The notes: generated from the sequence alone by a model not told the origin. DNA of 50,685 nucleotides from Actinomycetota bacterium (GCA_005885325.1 VAYX01000014.1:1-50685), one strand, 5' to 3'. Counted from the first letter of the stretch, positions 8,773-17,627 are shown. Numbers and translations: made by a program.

Positions 8773-9870
8773 GTGGCGGACGGAACGACTGAGGTTGCGC
8801 CGAAGCCCACCGCGACCGTCGGACGCCTCGCCAGGTTCCCTCTTCGCAAGACCATCCAACTGGTCATCGGGATCGCCGTTGTAGCCGGGGCGGCGTGGGG
8901 CGCCTACCGGACGATCTCACTCGGCACGTTCACCGGCGCTGCCTGGCGCGACCTCGTCGTGTTCGGCGTCGCCCAGGGCGCCATCTACATGTTGATCGCG
9001 CTCGGGTACTCGATGGTCTACGGGGTCCTGCGGATGATCAACTTCGCCCACGGCGAGGTGTTCATGTTCGGCGCGTTCGGCTCGTACTTCGTGGCCAGGG
9101 TGCTGAACGACCATGGCTTGATCAACTCCAGCCCGGTGCTCTCCATCGCGATCCTGATGATCGCTGGCATGGTGTGCTCGGTGGCCGTAGCGGTGTTGCT
9201 GGAGCGGGTGGCGTATCGGCCGCTCCGCAACGCCCCTCGCCTGGTGCCGCTCATCACGGCGATCGGCGCCTCGCTGTTCCTCCAGAACACCGCACGCGGC
9301 TTCTTCGGCGACCAGGACCGAGGATATCCCACGCCCGACAGCCTGGGTGGCTCCTGGACGATCCTCGGCATCCCCATCCTTCGGAGCTCGGTCATCGTCA
9401 TCGTCGTGGCGGTGACGATGGTGGCGGCACTGACCTGGTTCGTGGCGAGAACGAAGACCGGCAAGTCGATGCGCGCCGTGGCCGAGGACAAGGACATCGC
9501 CAGCCTCATGGGGATCAACGTTGACCGCGTCGTGGTGATGACCTTCGTGATCGGCGGGATGCTGGCCGGTGTGGCGGCGGTCCTCTTCGCTCTGGTGTTC
9601 GGGCTCGTCGGCCCATTCATGGGCTTCGTCCCCGGCATCAAGGCTTTTACGGCTGCGGTGCTGGGAGGGATCGGGAGCATCGCCGGCGCGGCGATCGGGG
9701 GCCTGATCCTCGGCGTCCTCGAGTCCGTCGGACCGGCCCTCTTCCTGACCGGGCTCAAGATCCCCGGCCCGAACCAGCTGAAGGACGTGTTCACCTTTAC
9801 CATCCTCGTGCTGGTGCTGATCTTCCGGCCCGGGGGCATCATGGGCACCGGCGAGCCGGAGAAAGTATGA
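8773..9870 (+). CDS. livH: Branched-chain amino-acid ABC permease LivH
   Basis: Inner-membrane permease of the LivH family, 365 residues, with about eight hydrophobic segments. The hallmark MINFAHGEVFMFGAF segment is near residues 90-105, and the ILGGIGSIAGAAIGGLILG-type cytoplasmic coupling motif lies near residues 295-315. It is longer than E. coli LivH (308) because of an N-terminal extension with one extra predicted helix (residues 33-55). GTG start at 8773 after a TGAGGGGGG ribosome-binding site. Its stop overlaps livM (ATGA). Confidence 0.93.
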   Translation: MADGTTEVAPKPTATVGRLARFPLRKTIQLVIGIAVVAGAAWGAYRTISLGTFTGAAWRDLVVFGVAQGAIYMLIALGYSMVYGVLRMINFAHGEVFMFGAFGSYFVARVLNDHGLINSSPVLSIAILMIAGMVCSVAVAVLLERVAYRPLRNAPRLVPLITAIGASLFLQNTARGFFGDQDRGYPTPDSLGGSWTILGIPILRSSVIVIVVAVTMVAALTWFVARTKTGKSMRAVAEDKDIASLMGINVDRVVVMTFVIGGMLAGVAAVLFALVFGLVGPFMGFVPGIKAFTAAVLGGIGSIAGAAIGGLILGVLESVGPALFLTGLKIPGPNQLKDVFTFTILVLVLIFRPGGIMGTGEPEKV

Positions 9871-11645
9871 CCATGGCCCGGTCCGAGCTGCGGCGTCGCG
9901 CCGTCCGGGCGGGCCTGCTCGCCGCCGTTGCGATCGTGTACCTGTGCCTCGTTGGGATGGTGCAAGCGTTCAGCACCCGCAACATCGTCGGTGGCAATCT
10001 TCCGCTCTCCCGTATCCTCCTCCTTCTCCCGTCGGCCGTCGCCGCATCCCTCGCCGTCCGTCCTCGCGTCCGAGGTGGGGTAACCATGGAACTGAACATG
10101 GGAGAGGCGGCAGGTGCGGGAGCGAGCATCGGACTCATCGCCGGCGCCGCCGTGGCGGTGGGCATCGGTATCGTGAACCTGATCGGCCAGGAAGCCGTGC
10201 GCGGCGTCTTCAATGCGGTGACGTCGGCGTTGATGCTGACCCTGACGCTCCAACGGTCCACCGTTGTGGGGACCGCGATCCTGGTCGCGCTCAGCACCGC
10301 GACCGGAGCCCTGTTCGCGCTGGCTGGGGTCCTCGCTCCGCGTCTTCGCCGGCCGATCGTCACGGGCCTGACGGTCGTCCTCCTGATGGGGATGTTGCAG
10401 AGTGTCGTGCGGGTGATGCTCGTCCAGCTCGGCCTGGCGACCCAGTGGCTGTACAGCGTCACGTTCGGGGGTCTCACGTATCTTGGCGCGGTCGCATCGT
10501 TCGCCGCCGGGATGGCCGCTGCCCGGCTTTGGGCCTTGCGACGCGAGGCCGCGGCCGCCGACGCTGCCGAGCGCGCCGAGGCCGGGGGGCGGCCGAGGAT
10601 CCCTCGAGCGATGCTGCTCGTTCCGGTGGGATTCGTGCTCCTCGCGCTTCCCGCGCTCCTCGGGACGTTCCTGTCCGCAGTCCTGGGCCAGGTGGGGATC
10701 TTCGTCCTCATGGGCCTGGGGCTGAACATCGTCGTCGGCTACGCGGGCCTCCTCGACCTGGGCTACGTGGCGTTCTTTGCCGTGGGTGCGTACGCGACCG
10801 GCGTCCTGACGGCCGCCGTGAACTCGGGCTCCTCGCTTCACCCCGGGCTCCCGTTCTTGCTGGCGGTCCCCATCGTCGTGCTGATCGCCGTGGCGGCCGG
10901 CCTGCTGATCGGTGGTCCGGTCCTGCGGCTCCGCGGGGACTACCTCGCCATCGTCACCCTCGGTTTCGGCGAGATCGCCCGGGTGCTCGTAACGTCCGAC
11001 TGGTTGAAGAGCTTCCTTGGCGGGGCGCAGGGCCTCATCGCGATCCCGGCGCCGACGATGAGCGTGGGTGGACTGCACATCGACTTTCGAAACCCCCAGC
11101 CTTTCTATTACCTGGCCCTGGGGTTCTGTCTCCTGGCGGCCTTCGTGTCATGGCGTCTTGCCAACTCGCGCGTCGGGCGGGCCTGGAACGCGATGCGAGA
11201 GGACGAGCAGGTCGCCGAGGCCATGGGCGTGAGCACCGTCCGATACAAGCTGCTCGCCTTCGCGTGCGGCGCGGCCATCGGGAGCCTGGGGGGGGCGCTG
11301 TTCGCGGTGCAGATCGGCTCGCTCGCCCCGAGCTCCTTCGTGTTCTTCATCTCGATCCAGTCCCTCGCCATCATCATCCTGGGCGGCATGGGGAGCATCC
11401 CGGGAGTCATCGTGGGAGCGCTCGTCCTGGTCGGGCTACCCGGGTTCCTGACCGAGTTCGCCGAATACCAGCCCCTGATCTACGGTGCGGTCCTCGTCGC
11501 GATCATGCTGTATCGACCGGAGGGATTGATCCCCAACGTCCGGCGAACGCGGGAGCTGCACGAGGAAGAGGTCGAGCAGGACGCCTGGCTCGAGGGTGTC
11601 CCGGAGCCGGCGCCGTCGATGACCTTGGGGGAGGCCGTGGAGTGA
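9867..11645 (+). CDS. livM: Branched-chain amino-acid ABC permease LivM with a long N-terminal membrane extension
   Basis: 592 residues against roughly 320-425 in usual LivM. The C-terminal two thirds is a standard LivM domain: GLNIVVGYAGLLDLG near residue 290, LRLRGDYLAIVTLGFGEI near 355, and the GGMGSIPGVIVG coupling motif near 510. The first 235 residues hold several extra hydrophobic helices and end in a charged, Ala/Glu/Arg-rich stretch (AAAADAAERAEAGG) before the core. The extension is in frame and uses the same codon style, so it is not an assembly join by appearance. It couples to livH by ATGA and to livG by GTGA. Confidence 0.9.
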   Translation: MTMARSELRRRAVRAGLLAAVAIVYLCLVGMVQAFSTRNIVGGNLPLSRILLLLPSAVAASLAVRPRVRGGVTMELNMGEAAGAGASIGLIAGAAVAVGIGIVNLIGQEAVRGVFNAVTSALMLTLTLQRSTVVGTAILVALSTATGALFALAGVLAPRLRRPIVTGLTVVLLMGMLQSVVRVMLVQLGLATQWLYSVTFGGLTYLGAVASFAAGMAAARLWALRREAAAADAAERAEAGGRPRIPRAMLLVPVGFVLLALPALLGTFLSAVLGQVGIFVLMGLGLNIVVGYAGLLDLGYVAFFAVGAYATGVLTAAVNSGSSLHPGLPFLLAVPIVVLIAVAAGLLIGGPVLRLRGDYLAIVTLGFGEIARVLVTSDWLKSFLGGAQGLIAIPAPTMSVGGLHIDFRNPQPFYYLALGFCLLAAFVSWRLANSRVGRAWNAMREDEQVAEAMGVSTVRYKLLAFACGAAIGSLGGALFAVQIGSLAPSSFVFFISIQSLAIIILGGMGSIPGVIVGALVLVGLPGFLTEFAEYQPLIYGAVLVAIMLYRPEGLIPNVRRTRELHEEEVEQDAWLEGVPEPAPSMTLGEAVE

Positions 11646-12427
11646 CGCCGTTGCTCGAGATCGCCGGCCTCACGAAGCGGTTCGGCGGCCTGGCCGCCCT
11701 GGACGGCTTGGACCTCGCGGTCGCCGAGGGCGAGATCGTCAGCGTGATCGGCCCGAACGGGGCCGGCAAGACCACGCTGTTCAACACGATGACGGGCTTG
11801 TACGGCCCCGATCAAGGCGACGTCCGTTTCGAGGGGCAGAGCGTCGTCGGACTGAAACCGAACCAGATCACGCGGCTCGGAATCTCGCGGACGTTCCAAA
11901 CCGTTCACCTGTTCCCCAACATGACCGTGTTGGAGAACGCGATGGTCGGGCAGCACTGCCGGGGTCGAGCCGGGCTGGTCTCCAGTGTGCTGCGGCTTCC
12001 GGCTCAGAGGAACGAGGAGGAGCGGATCCGGGATCGAGCGAGGGACTGCCTTTCGTTTTTCGGCGGGCGGCTGTCTGGGTACCGCCACGACCAGCCGGCC
12101 TTCACGCTTTCGTACGCGAACCGGCGACGGTTGGAGATCTCCCGAGCTCTGGCCACCGAGCCCAAGCTCCTGCTCCTGGACGAGCCCACCGCCGGGATGA
12201 ACCCGAAGGAGACCCTGGAGTTGACGGATCAGATCTGGCGCCTGCGGAAGGATCGCGGCCTCACCATCCTGGTGATCGAACACGACATGCGCGTGGTGAA
12301 AGGCGTGTCCGACCGCGTCGTGGCGCTCGACTACGGGAAGAAGATCGCGGAGGGCACGTACGAGGAGGTCGCCCACAACGAACGGGTCATCGAGGCCTAC
12401 CTGGGCAGGAAGGCGGCGGCCGGGTGA
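11642..12427 (+). CDS. livG: Branched-chain amino-acid ABC ATPase LivG
   Basis: ABC ATPase of the LivG type, 261 residues. Walker A is GPNGAGKTT near residue 40. The LivG-specific ISRTFQTVHLFPNMTVLENAMVG stretch is near residues 80-100 (quoted as ISRTFQ and LFPNMTV). The signature region reads TLSYANRRRLEISRAL instead of LSGGQ, which is usual in LivG (SYGQQRRLEIARAL). Walker B is LLLLDEPTAGMNP, and the H-loop is VIEHDMRVV. GTG start at 11642 inside the livM stop (GTGA); the longer open frame upstream has no support. Confidence 0.94.
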   Translation: MTPLLEIAGLTKRFGGLAALDGLDLAVAEGEIVSVIGPNGAGKTTLFNTMTGLYGPDQGDVRFEGQSVVGLKPNQITRLGISRTFQTVHLFPNMTVLENAMVGQHCRGRAGLVSSVLRLPAQRNEEERIRDRARDCLSFFGGRLSGYRHDQPAFTLSYANRRRLEISRALATEPKLLLLDEPTAGMNPKETLELTDQIWRLRKDRGLTILVIEHDMRVVKGVSDRVVALDYGKKIAEGTYEEVAHNERVIEAYLGRKAAAG

Positions 12428-13212
12428 GCGACGGCGTGGGCGAACAGACGACGCCGACGGCGGGTACCCGGGGCGACGGGCAGGGCACGGGGGACCGCCG
12501 GGCAATCCTCGAGATGCGAGACGTCAGCACCCATTACGGGCTGATCTCCGTGCTCCGCCATGTGAACGTCGAGATCTTCCCGGGCGAGATCGCCTGCCTG
12601 CTCGGAGGCAACGCGAGCGGCAAGACCACCACGCTGAAGACCATCCTGGGCTACGTGAAGCCGAGCGAGGGCGAGGTCCTGCTGGAGGACGAGGTGGTCA
12701 GCGGCATGGACACCACCGAGGTGGTCCGCCGGGGGATCTCGATGGTCCCGGAGAACCGGAGACTGTTCTCCAACATGACCGTCAAGGAGAACCTGGAGCT
12801 CGGGGCGTACCAGCGACGCGACCGCAAGGCCATCGCCAAGGACATGGAGGAGATCCTGGAGACCTTCCCCCGCCTCCGCGAGCGCCTGTCGCAGAAGGCC
12901 GGCACCCTCTCGGGTGGAGAGCAGCAGATGGTGGCGATGGGCCGGGCCCTGATGGCCAAGCCCAAGGTCTTGCTGATGGACGAGCCATCCATGGGCCTGG
13001 CGCCGGTCCTCGTCGACCAGGTGTTCAAGATCATCAAGGACATCAACGAGCTCGGAACCACGATCTTCGTCGTGGAGCAGAACGCGAACATGGCGCTGTC
13101 GATCGCCGACCGCGGCTACGTGTTGCAGACGGGCCAGGTCGTGCTGGCCGACACCGCGCAGAGCCTGCTGAACAACCCCCAGATGCGGGAGGCGTACTTG
13201 GGGGAGCTGTGA
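12424..13212 (+). CDS. livF: Branched-chain amino-acid ABC ATPase LivF
   Basis: Second ATPase of the Liv heterodimer, 262 residues. A polar N-terminal leader of about 30 residues precedes the domain. The nucleotide site reads GGNASGKTTTLK, so the usual GxNGAGKTT has Ala-Ser, as in some actinobacterial LivF. MVPENRRLFSNMTVKENL, LSGGEQQMVAMGRAL and LLMDEPSMGLAP are typical of LivF. GTG start in a GTGA overlap with livG. Confidence 0.94.
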   Translation: MSDGVGEQTTPTAGTRGDGQGTGDRRAILEMRDVSTHYGLISVLRHVNVEIFPGEIACLLGGNASGKTTTLKTILGYVKPSEGEVLLEDEVVSGMDTTEVVRRGISMVPENRRLFSNMTVKENLELGAYQRRDRKAIAKDMEEILETFPRLRERLSQKAGTLSGGEQQMVAMGRALMAKPKVLLMDEPSMGLAPVLVDQVFKIIKDINELGTTIFVVEQNANMALSIADRGYVLQTGQVVLADTAQSLLNNPQMREAYLGEL

Positions 13213-14138
13213 GCGGGTTCCCCTTCATCGACGCCGATCGGCTCCGTAGCCTCCTCCCCATGGAGGCCACGGTCGATGCCCTCGAGGCGGCGTTCGGCTC
13301 GGGTGCGCTCCCGGCTGCGCCGCTCCGGACGCACCTGGACACTTCCGCGGGATCGCTCGTGTCGATGCCGGCGACCGGACCACAGGGCACCGGGGTCAAG
13401 CTGCTCACCGTCACCTCGGGGAATCCCGAGCTGGGCCTCCCGCTCATCCAGGGCCTGTACGTGCTGTTCTCGGCTCGGACCCAGAAGCCCGAGGCGGCCA
13501 TCGACGGCGCCGCGCTGACGGCCCTTCGCACCGGTGCGGTCTCCGGCCTGGCCACCCGGTACCTGGCGCGCGAGGATGCGGCCCGCGTGGTGATCTTCGG
13601 TGCGGGAACGCAGGGGCGCGCACACCTTGAGGCCATGCTCGCCGTTCGACCCGTGGATCGGGTGACGTTCGTGTCGAGGACGGCAAACCGGGCCGAGGCG
13701 CTGGCCGGCTGGGCACGGGAGATGGGCGTGACCGGGGACGTCGCCGGGCCGAACGCCGTCGGAGCTGCCGACATCGTGTGCACCTGCACGACGAGCCCCA
13801 CCCCGGTGTTCGATGGATCGCTCTTGTCCGCTGGCGCCCACGTGAACGCGGTCGGTGCCTACACGCCGCAGACCCGCGAGCTCGACGAGGACACGATCCG
13901 GCGCGCCCGGGTGGTGGTGGAGACCAGAGAGGTGGCCCTGGCCGAAGCGGGCGATCTGCTGATCCCCATCGGCGCGGGGTCCATCGGCGCAGACCATGTG
14001 GTCGCCGACCTCTCGGAGGTCGTCGGCGGCGCGAAGGTTCGCCGAGGCCCCGAGGACATCACGGTGTTCAAGTCCGTGGGCGTGGCGTTCGAGGACCTCG
14101 TGGTGGCCCGGGCCGCCGCGGACCGGCTGGGCGCATGA
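13209..14138 (+). CDS. Ornithine cyclodeaminase / mu-crystallin family protein
   Basis: 309-residue NAD(P)-dependent enzyme of the OCD family, whose members deaminate ornithine to proline or reduce cyclic or keto imines. The substrate-side GVKLLTV lysine, ALRTGAVSGLAT, the Rossmann motif VIFGAGTQGRAH (near residue 120) and GAYTPQTRELD, where the OCD catalytic Asp lies, are visible. It starts in a GTGA overlap with livF and overlaps the oxidase gene by ATGA, so it belongs to the transporter operon. OCD, alanine dehydrogenase and pyrroline-2-carboxylate reductase members cannot be told apart by eye. Confidence 0.88.
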   Translation: MSGFPFIDADRLRSLLPMEATVDALEAAFGSGALPAAPLRTHLDTSAGSLVSMPATGPQGTGVKLLTVTSGNPELGLPLIQGLYVLFSARTQKPEAAIDGAALTALRTGAVSGLATRYLAREDAARVVIFGAGTQGRAHLEAMLAVRPVDRVTFVSRTANRAEALAGWAREMGVTGDVAGPNAVGAADIVCTCTTSPTPVFDGSLLSAGAHVNAVGAYTPQTRELDEDTIRRARVVVETREVALAEAGDLLIPIGAGSIGADHVVADLSEVVGGAKVRRGPEDITVFKSVGVAFEDLVVARAAADRLGA

Positions 14139-15289
14139 CCGAGACCGCCGATGTGGTGGTGGTGGGCGGGGGCGTCGTGGGAACCAGCGCCGCCTACCAC
14201 CTGGCTGCCGCCGGCGCCGGCCGCGTCCTGTTGTTGGAGCGGGAGGACGCCCTTGGAACGGGCTCAACCGGCTCCTGCGCAGGCGGATTCCGCCATCAGT
14301 TCTCGAGCGAGATCAACATCCGGCTGTCACTGGCGAGCGTCCCGATGATCCTTTCGTTCCAGGAGATGCACGGCATCCCCCTTGACGTCCACCAGGACGG
14401 CTACCTGTTCCTCGTGCGGAGCGAGGCGTCGTGGCGATCGTTCGTGGCCGCGGCCGAGCTTCAACGGGGCCTCGGCGTCGACGCCCGGCTGCTCGAGCCG
14501 GAGGAGGCGGGGGCGCTCGCACCGGGCGTCAGCCTGGACGGGATGATCGGCGCGACATTCTGTTCCGACGACGGCATCGCCGATCCGTCGGGGCTGACGG
14601 CCGGATACGCCACGATCGCGCGAGGGGCCGGCGCCGAGCTACGGACGGGCGTCGAGGTGCGCGCCATCCTCATGGACGGAGCGCGGGTCACCGGGGTCGA
14701 GACCACCGGGGGACCGGTCTCGACCGGCGTCGTCGTGAACGCGGCGGGGCCATGGGCCGGCCTTGTGGCGAAGACCTGTGGGATCGTGCTGCCGCTGGAG
14801 CCGGTGCCCCGCAACGTCGTGGTCACCGGGCCGTTCCCGGGAGCCCCCGACCGCAAGACGCTGGTGGTCGACGCCGACACGAGCTTCTACTTCCATCGTG
14901 AGGGGCCCGGTGTCCTGATGGGGATGGGAAGCCCCAGCGAACGAGCGTCCTTCGACACGACGGTCGACGAGGCGCTGGTGGCGAACGAGCTGGTCCCAAC
15001 CGCCGTCCGGGTCTTCCCGCCGCTCGAGCGAGCGGGGATCGCCCGCATGTGGGCGGGGCTCTACGAGATGACCCCGGACCGTCACCCGATCATCGGGCCG
15101 GTACCGGATCCCGCGGGATTGTATCTGGCATGTGGGTTCAGCGGCCACGGGTTCCAGCACGCGCCGATCGTCGGGAAGCTCCTCGCGGAGATGATCGTGG
15201 AAGGCCAAGCGAGGACGGTTGACGTCTCCGGACTCTCACTCGAGAGATTCGCTCGGGGCGATCTCGCCCGAGAGGGACACGTGGTCTGA
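14135..15289 (+). CDS. FAD-dependent amino-acid oxidase family protein (DAO/sarcosine oxidase beta-like)
   Basis: 384-residue flavoprotein with an N-terminal dinucleotide-binding motif VVVVGGGVVGTSAAYHLA (residues 7-24), then LLEREDALGTGSTG and CAGGFRHQFS, typical of the DadA/SoxB group. The C-terminus has the matching YEMTPDRHPIIGPVP and ACGFSGHGFQHAP motifs that close over FAD. It probably oxidises a D-amino acid, sarcosine, proline or an N-methyl amino acid brought in by the upstream transporter. ATG at 14135 overlaps the cyclodeaminase stop. It is convergent with the tRNA gene that ends four bases later. Confidence 0.9.
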   Translation: MTETADVVVVGGGVVGTSAAYHLAAAGAGRVLLLEREDALGTGSTGSCAGGFRHQFSSEINIRLSLASVPMILSFQEMHGIPLDVHQDGYLFLVRSEASWRSFVAAAELQRGLGVDARLLEPEEAGALAPGVSLDGMIGATFCSDDGIADPSGLTAGYATIARGAGAELRTGVEVRAILMDGARVTGVETTGGPVSTGVVVNAAGPWAGLVAKTCGIVLPLEPVPRNVVVTGPFPGAPDRKTLVVDADTSFYFHREGPGVLMGMGSPSERASFDTTVDEALVANELVPTAVRVFPPLERAGIARMWAGLYEMTPDRHPIIGPVPDPAGLYLACGFSGHGFQHAPIVGKLLAEMIVEGQARTVDVSGLSLERFARGDLAREGHVV

Positions 15290-15292
15290 TCG

Positions 15293-15376
15293 TGCCGGGA
15301 GAGGGACTCGAACCCTCATGGGCTTTCGCCCACGGGTTTTTGAAACCCGCGCGTAAACCAGTTCCGCCATCCCGGC
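15293..15376 (-). tRNA. tRNA-Leu (anticodon CAA)
   Basis: On the minus strand an 84-nt class II tRNA folds cleanly. The acceptor GCCGGGA pairs with TCCCGGC, with A as discriminator. The anticodon stem CGGGT/ACCCG encloses the loop TTCAAAA, giving anticodon CAA (reads UUG). The long variable arm is GTGGGCGAAAGCCCAT, and the T arm is GAGGGTTCGAGTCCCTC. The CCA end is not encoded. The identity follows from the anticodon and the long variable arm. Confidence 0.97.
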
Positions 15377-15397
15377 GGGTGCGGCGGTCAGCACACC

Positions 15398-15404
15398 TAG
15401 ACTA
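15398..15404. promoter_or_regulatory. Overlapping divergent -10 boxes for tRNA-Leu and the downstream lipoprotein gene
   Basis: The 7-mer TAGACTA gives TAGACT on the plus strand, about 24 bases before the GGAGG of the lipoprotein gene, and TAGTCT on the minus strand, about 22 bases before the tRNA. Both match the actinobacterial TANNNT -10. Their overlap means only one polymerase could occupy the site at a time. No strong -35 is seen on either side. Confidence 0.4.
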
Positions 15405-15436
15405 CAAGCCCCCTTCCCTCTGCTGGCGGAGGCTCG

Positions 15437-16633
15437 GTGCCCATGCTTCGACCTACTGTTCTCGGCGCAGCATTCTGCGCGCTCGCTACGGCTGCCTGCA
15501 CGGCAGTCGCGCCGACACCCGGCCCCTCATCCACCAGTCGCCGCCCCGTAGTGCAGCTGAAGGTGGCGTTCCTCGAGGACCTGTCATCCGATGAGGCGGC
15601 AACGCGCTCGGCGCCGGCGTTCCAGGGGGCGAAGCTCGCGTTCGACACGGCGGCGCTCGGAGGTGGCTTCCCCGTCTCGGTCGAGCTGATCGGCCTGGAC
15701 ACCGGCGGGGATGCCGCGACGGCCGCGGCCGCGGCTCGGGAGATCGTGGAGGACCCGTCCTTCGTGGGCACGATCGCGGCCCCTTCCCTCACCGAGCGGG
15801 AGCAGGCGGCAGCCGGGAACGTCCTCGACCCCGCGGGCGTGCCCACCCTCACGCTGTCACCCCTGGGCCCGAACCTGTCCAAGCGGGGATGGACGGCCTG
15901 GCGGCGAACCGTGGCGGAGGTGACGTTGGAAGGTCGTGCCATCGCGGCGTTCGTCGACTCCGTCCCGTCGCCGCGACAGGGCGCCTGCGTGCTCGGAGAC
16001 GGGAGCCCGGGGTCGCGGGCCCTCCTCGGAGCCGTCGTCGCCTCCATCACTACCGCGGTGGTGCTTCGTTGGCACACGGCGGCGGCGGAACCGGCCTCGG
16101 TCCGTGTCGCCGGTGCCGTGTCGAACGCCCGATGCGGCGTCATGGTGTGGGGCGGGTCCTCGACCGCGGGAGCGCTCGTTCGCCTGGGCCTCTACGAAGC
16201 GGATCGGCGAAGGATCGCCTTCGTCGGCGGCGACGCGATCAAGGACCCGGCGTACCTGTCCGTCTCCGGCCGGGCCGGCCTGGGGACCGTGGCGGCGTGT
16301 CCCTGTACCGACCTGTCTACCTCCACCGACCTCGCGTCCCAGCGGTTCATCCAGGATTACCAGGCCGACTACGGGCTGCCTCCCGCGGCCTTCTCCGCCG
16401 AAGCCTGGGACGCAGCCGGGATGATCGTCCGGGCCCTCCGGCCGGGGGGGACGTCCAGGGCGGAGGTCCTGGCTGCCCTGTCGGAGATGGACAGGTACCG
16501 GGGCCTGGCAGGGACCTACATGTTCCAGCCCGACGGCGAGCTGGCCCGAGGATCGGCGCGAGTCCATCTCTACCGCGACGAGGGAGGCCGGTGGATCCCC
16601 CTCCGGTCGCCGGCCGCCACGCACGCCGGCTGA
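15437..16633 (+). CDS. Lone type-1 periplasmic-binding lipoprotein (branched-chain amino-acid receptor family)
   Basis: 398 residues. A short signal peptide leads to Cys21 in a weak lipobox (LATAAC), followed by a Pro/Ser/Thr linker. The mature part has the two-lobe receptor layout: VAFLEDLSSD, FQGAKLAFDTAA, FVGTIAAPSLTERE, VLGDGSPGSRALL, RIAFVGGDAIKDP, AEAWDAAGMIVRAL. It has no permease or ATPase beside it, so it may feed the Liv system upstream or act as a sensor or receptor. GTG at 15437 is four bases after GGAGG; an ATG at 15443 is ten bases after it and would remove two residues. Confidence 0.8.
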   Translation: MPMLRPTVLGAAFCALATAACTAVAPTPGPSSTSRRPVVQLKVAFLEDLSSDEAATRSAPAFQGAKLAFDTAALGGGFPVSVELIGLDTGGDAATAAAAAREIVEDPSFVGTIAAPSLTEREQAAAGNVLDPAGVPTLTLSPLGPNLSKRGWTAWRRTVAEVTLEGRAIAAFVDSVPSPRQGACVLGDGSPGSRALLGAVVASITTAVVLRWHTAAAEPASVRVAGAVSNARCGVMVWGGSSTAGALVRLGLYEADRRRIAFVGGDAIKDPAYLSVSGRAGLGTVAACPCTDLSTSTDLASQRFIQDYQADYGLPPAAFSAEAWDAAGMIVRALRPGGTSRAEVLAALSEMDRYRGLAGTYMFQPDGELARGSARVHLYRDEGGRWIPLRSPAATHAG

Positions 16634-16689
16634 AGCCTGGCCCCCACTTCGTGCGTGCCCCGGACGAGCGGAACGATGGCCTCTTCCAC

Positions 16690-16695
16690 CATAAT
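16690..16695 (+). promoter_or_regulatory. Possible -10 for the polar amino-acid ABC operon
   Basis: CATAAT in the 121-base gap before the binding-protein gene at 16755, the most AT-rich hexamer there and one mismatch from TATAAT. No convincing -35 is visible. Confidence 0.3.
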
Positions 16696-16754
16696 GAGCC
16701 GTCTGGCCCGGGCTGGACCCGGGAACGCGCCTCTTGCGAGCAAGGAGGGGGACC

Positions 16755-17609
16755 GTGAAAAGTCGCCTGATTGGGATCGTGGCCGCATTGGCCGTCTTCG
16801 GGCTCATCGTCGCCGCGTGCGCGAAGGAAGAGACGCCCGGCGGGGGCGGGACCTCGGCCGGGCCAGCGTTCGAGAGCGAGCTCATCACGTCCGGCGTCCT
16901 CACCGTCGGATCCTGTCTCGACTACAAGCCCTTCGAGTGGGTCGCGCAAGGGGACCAGAAAGGGTTTGACGTCGATCTGACCGAGGAGATCGCCCGGCGG
17001 CTCGGGCTCAAGGTGGACTGGATCACCGCGAACTTCAACACGATCTTCACCGCAGTGGCCGGGCACAAGTTCGATATGGTCGCTGCCGCGGTGACGGCCA
17101 CCGGGAAGACCGGTCAGGAGCGAGCCCAGACGGTCAACTTCTCAAGTTTCTACTACAACTCCCGGCAGTCCATGGCCGTGAACCCCGACGCGCGACCGGA
17201 CCTCACCTCGACGGACCAACTCGGTAAGGGTGACTCGGTCGGCGTGCAGAAGGGCACGACGGGGAAGGTCTGGGCGGAGGAGAACCTGCAGCCCAAAGGC
17301 GTACAGATCAGGACCTACACGGCTGCGCCGGACGCCTTCAGGGACCTCCAAGCAGGGAGGGTCGACGCGGTGATCAACGACGAGCCGGCGTCGGCCGTCA
17401 TCGTGACAGACTTCCCGCCCACCAAGGTGGTCCAGGCCATCGACACGAACGAGAAGTACGCGCTCGCGTTCGCGAAGGACACGCCGAATCTCCTGGCGGC
17501 CGTCAACCAGGCGCTTCTGGACATCATCAACGACGGCACGTACGAGAAGATCTACGCCAAGTACTTCCCCGGTGCATCGGTGCCGGAAGAGTTCCAGCCG
17601 TCGACATAA
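16755..17609 (+). CDS. Polar amino-acid ABC transporter substrate-binding lipoprotein (family 3)
   Basis: 284 residues. Signal peptide with lipobox VAAC (Cys22) and a Gly-rich linker, then the family-3 domain: GVLTVGSCLDYKPFEW, GFDVDLTEEIARRLGL, FDMVAAAVTATGKTGQ, SVGVQKGTTGKVWAEE and GRVDAVINDEPAS. These are the layout of glutamine/arginine/cystine receptors. The GTG at 16755 follows AAGGAGGGGG; the open frame starts seven codons earlier, ahead of the ribosome-binding site. It heads an operon with the permease and ATPase that follow. The exact ligand cannot be read. Confidence 0.92.
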   Translation: MKSRLIGIVAALAVFGLIVAACAKEETPGGGGTSAGPAFESELITSGVLTVGSCLDYKPFEWVAQGDQKGFDVDLTEEIARRLGLKVDWITANFNTIFTAVAGHKFDMVAAAVTATGKTGQERAQTVNFSSFYYNSRQSMAVNPDARPDLTSTDQLGKGDSVGVQKGTTGKVWAEENLQPKGVQIRTYTAAPDAFRDLQAGRVDAVINDEPASAVIVTDFPPTKVVQAIDTNEKYALAFAKDTPNLLAAVNQALLDIINDGTYEKIYAKYFPGASVPEEFQPST

Positions 17610-17627
17610 GGGAGCAGAAGGCATCGT

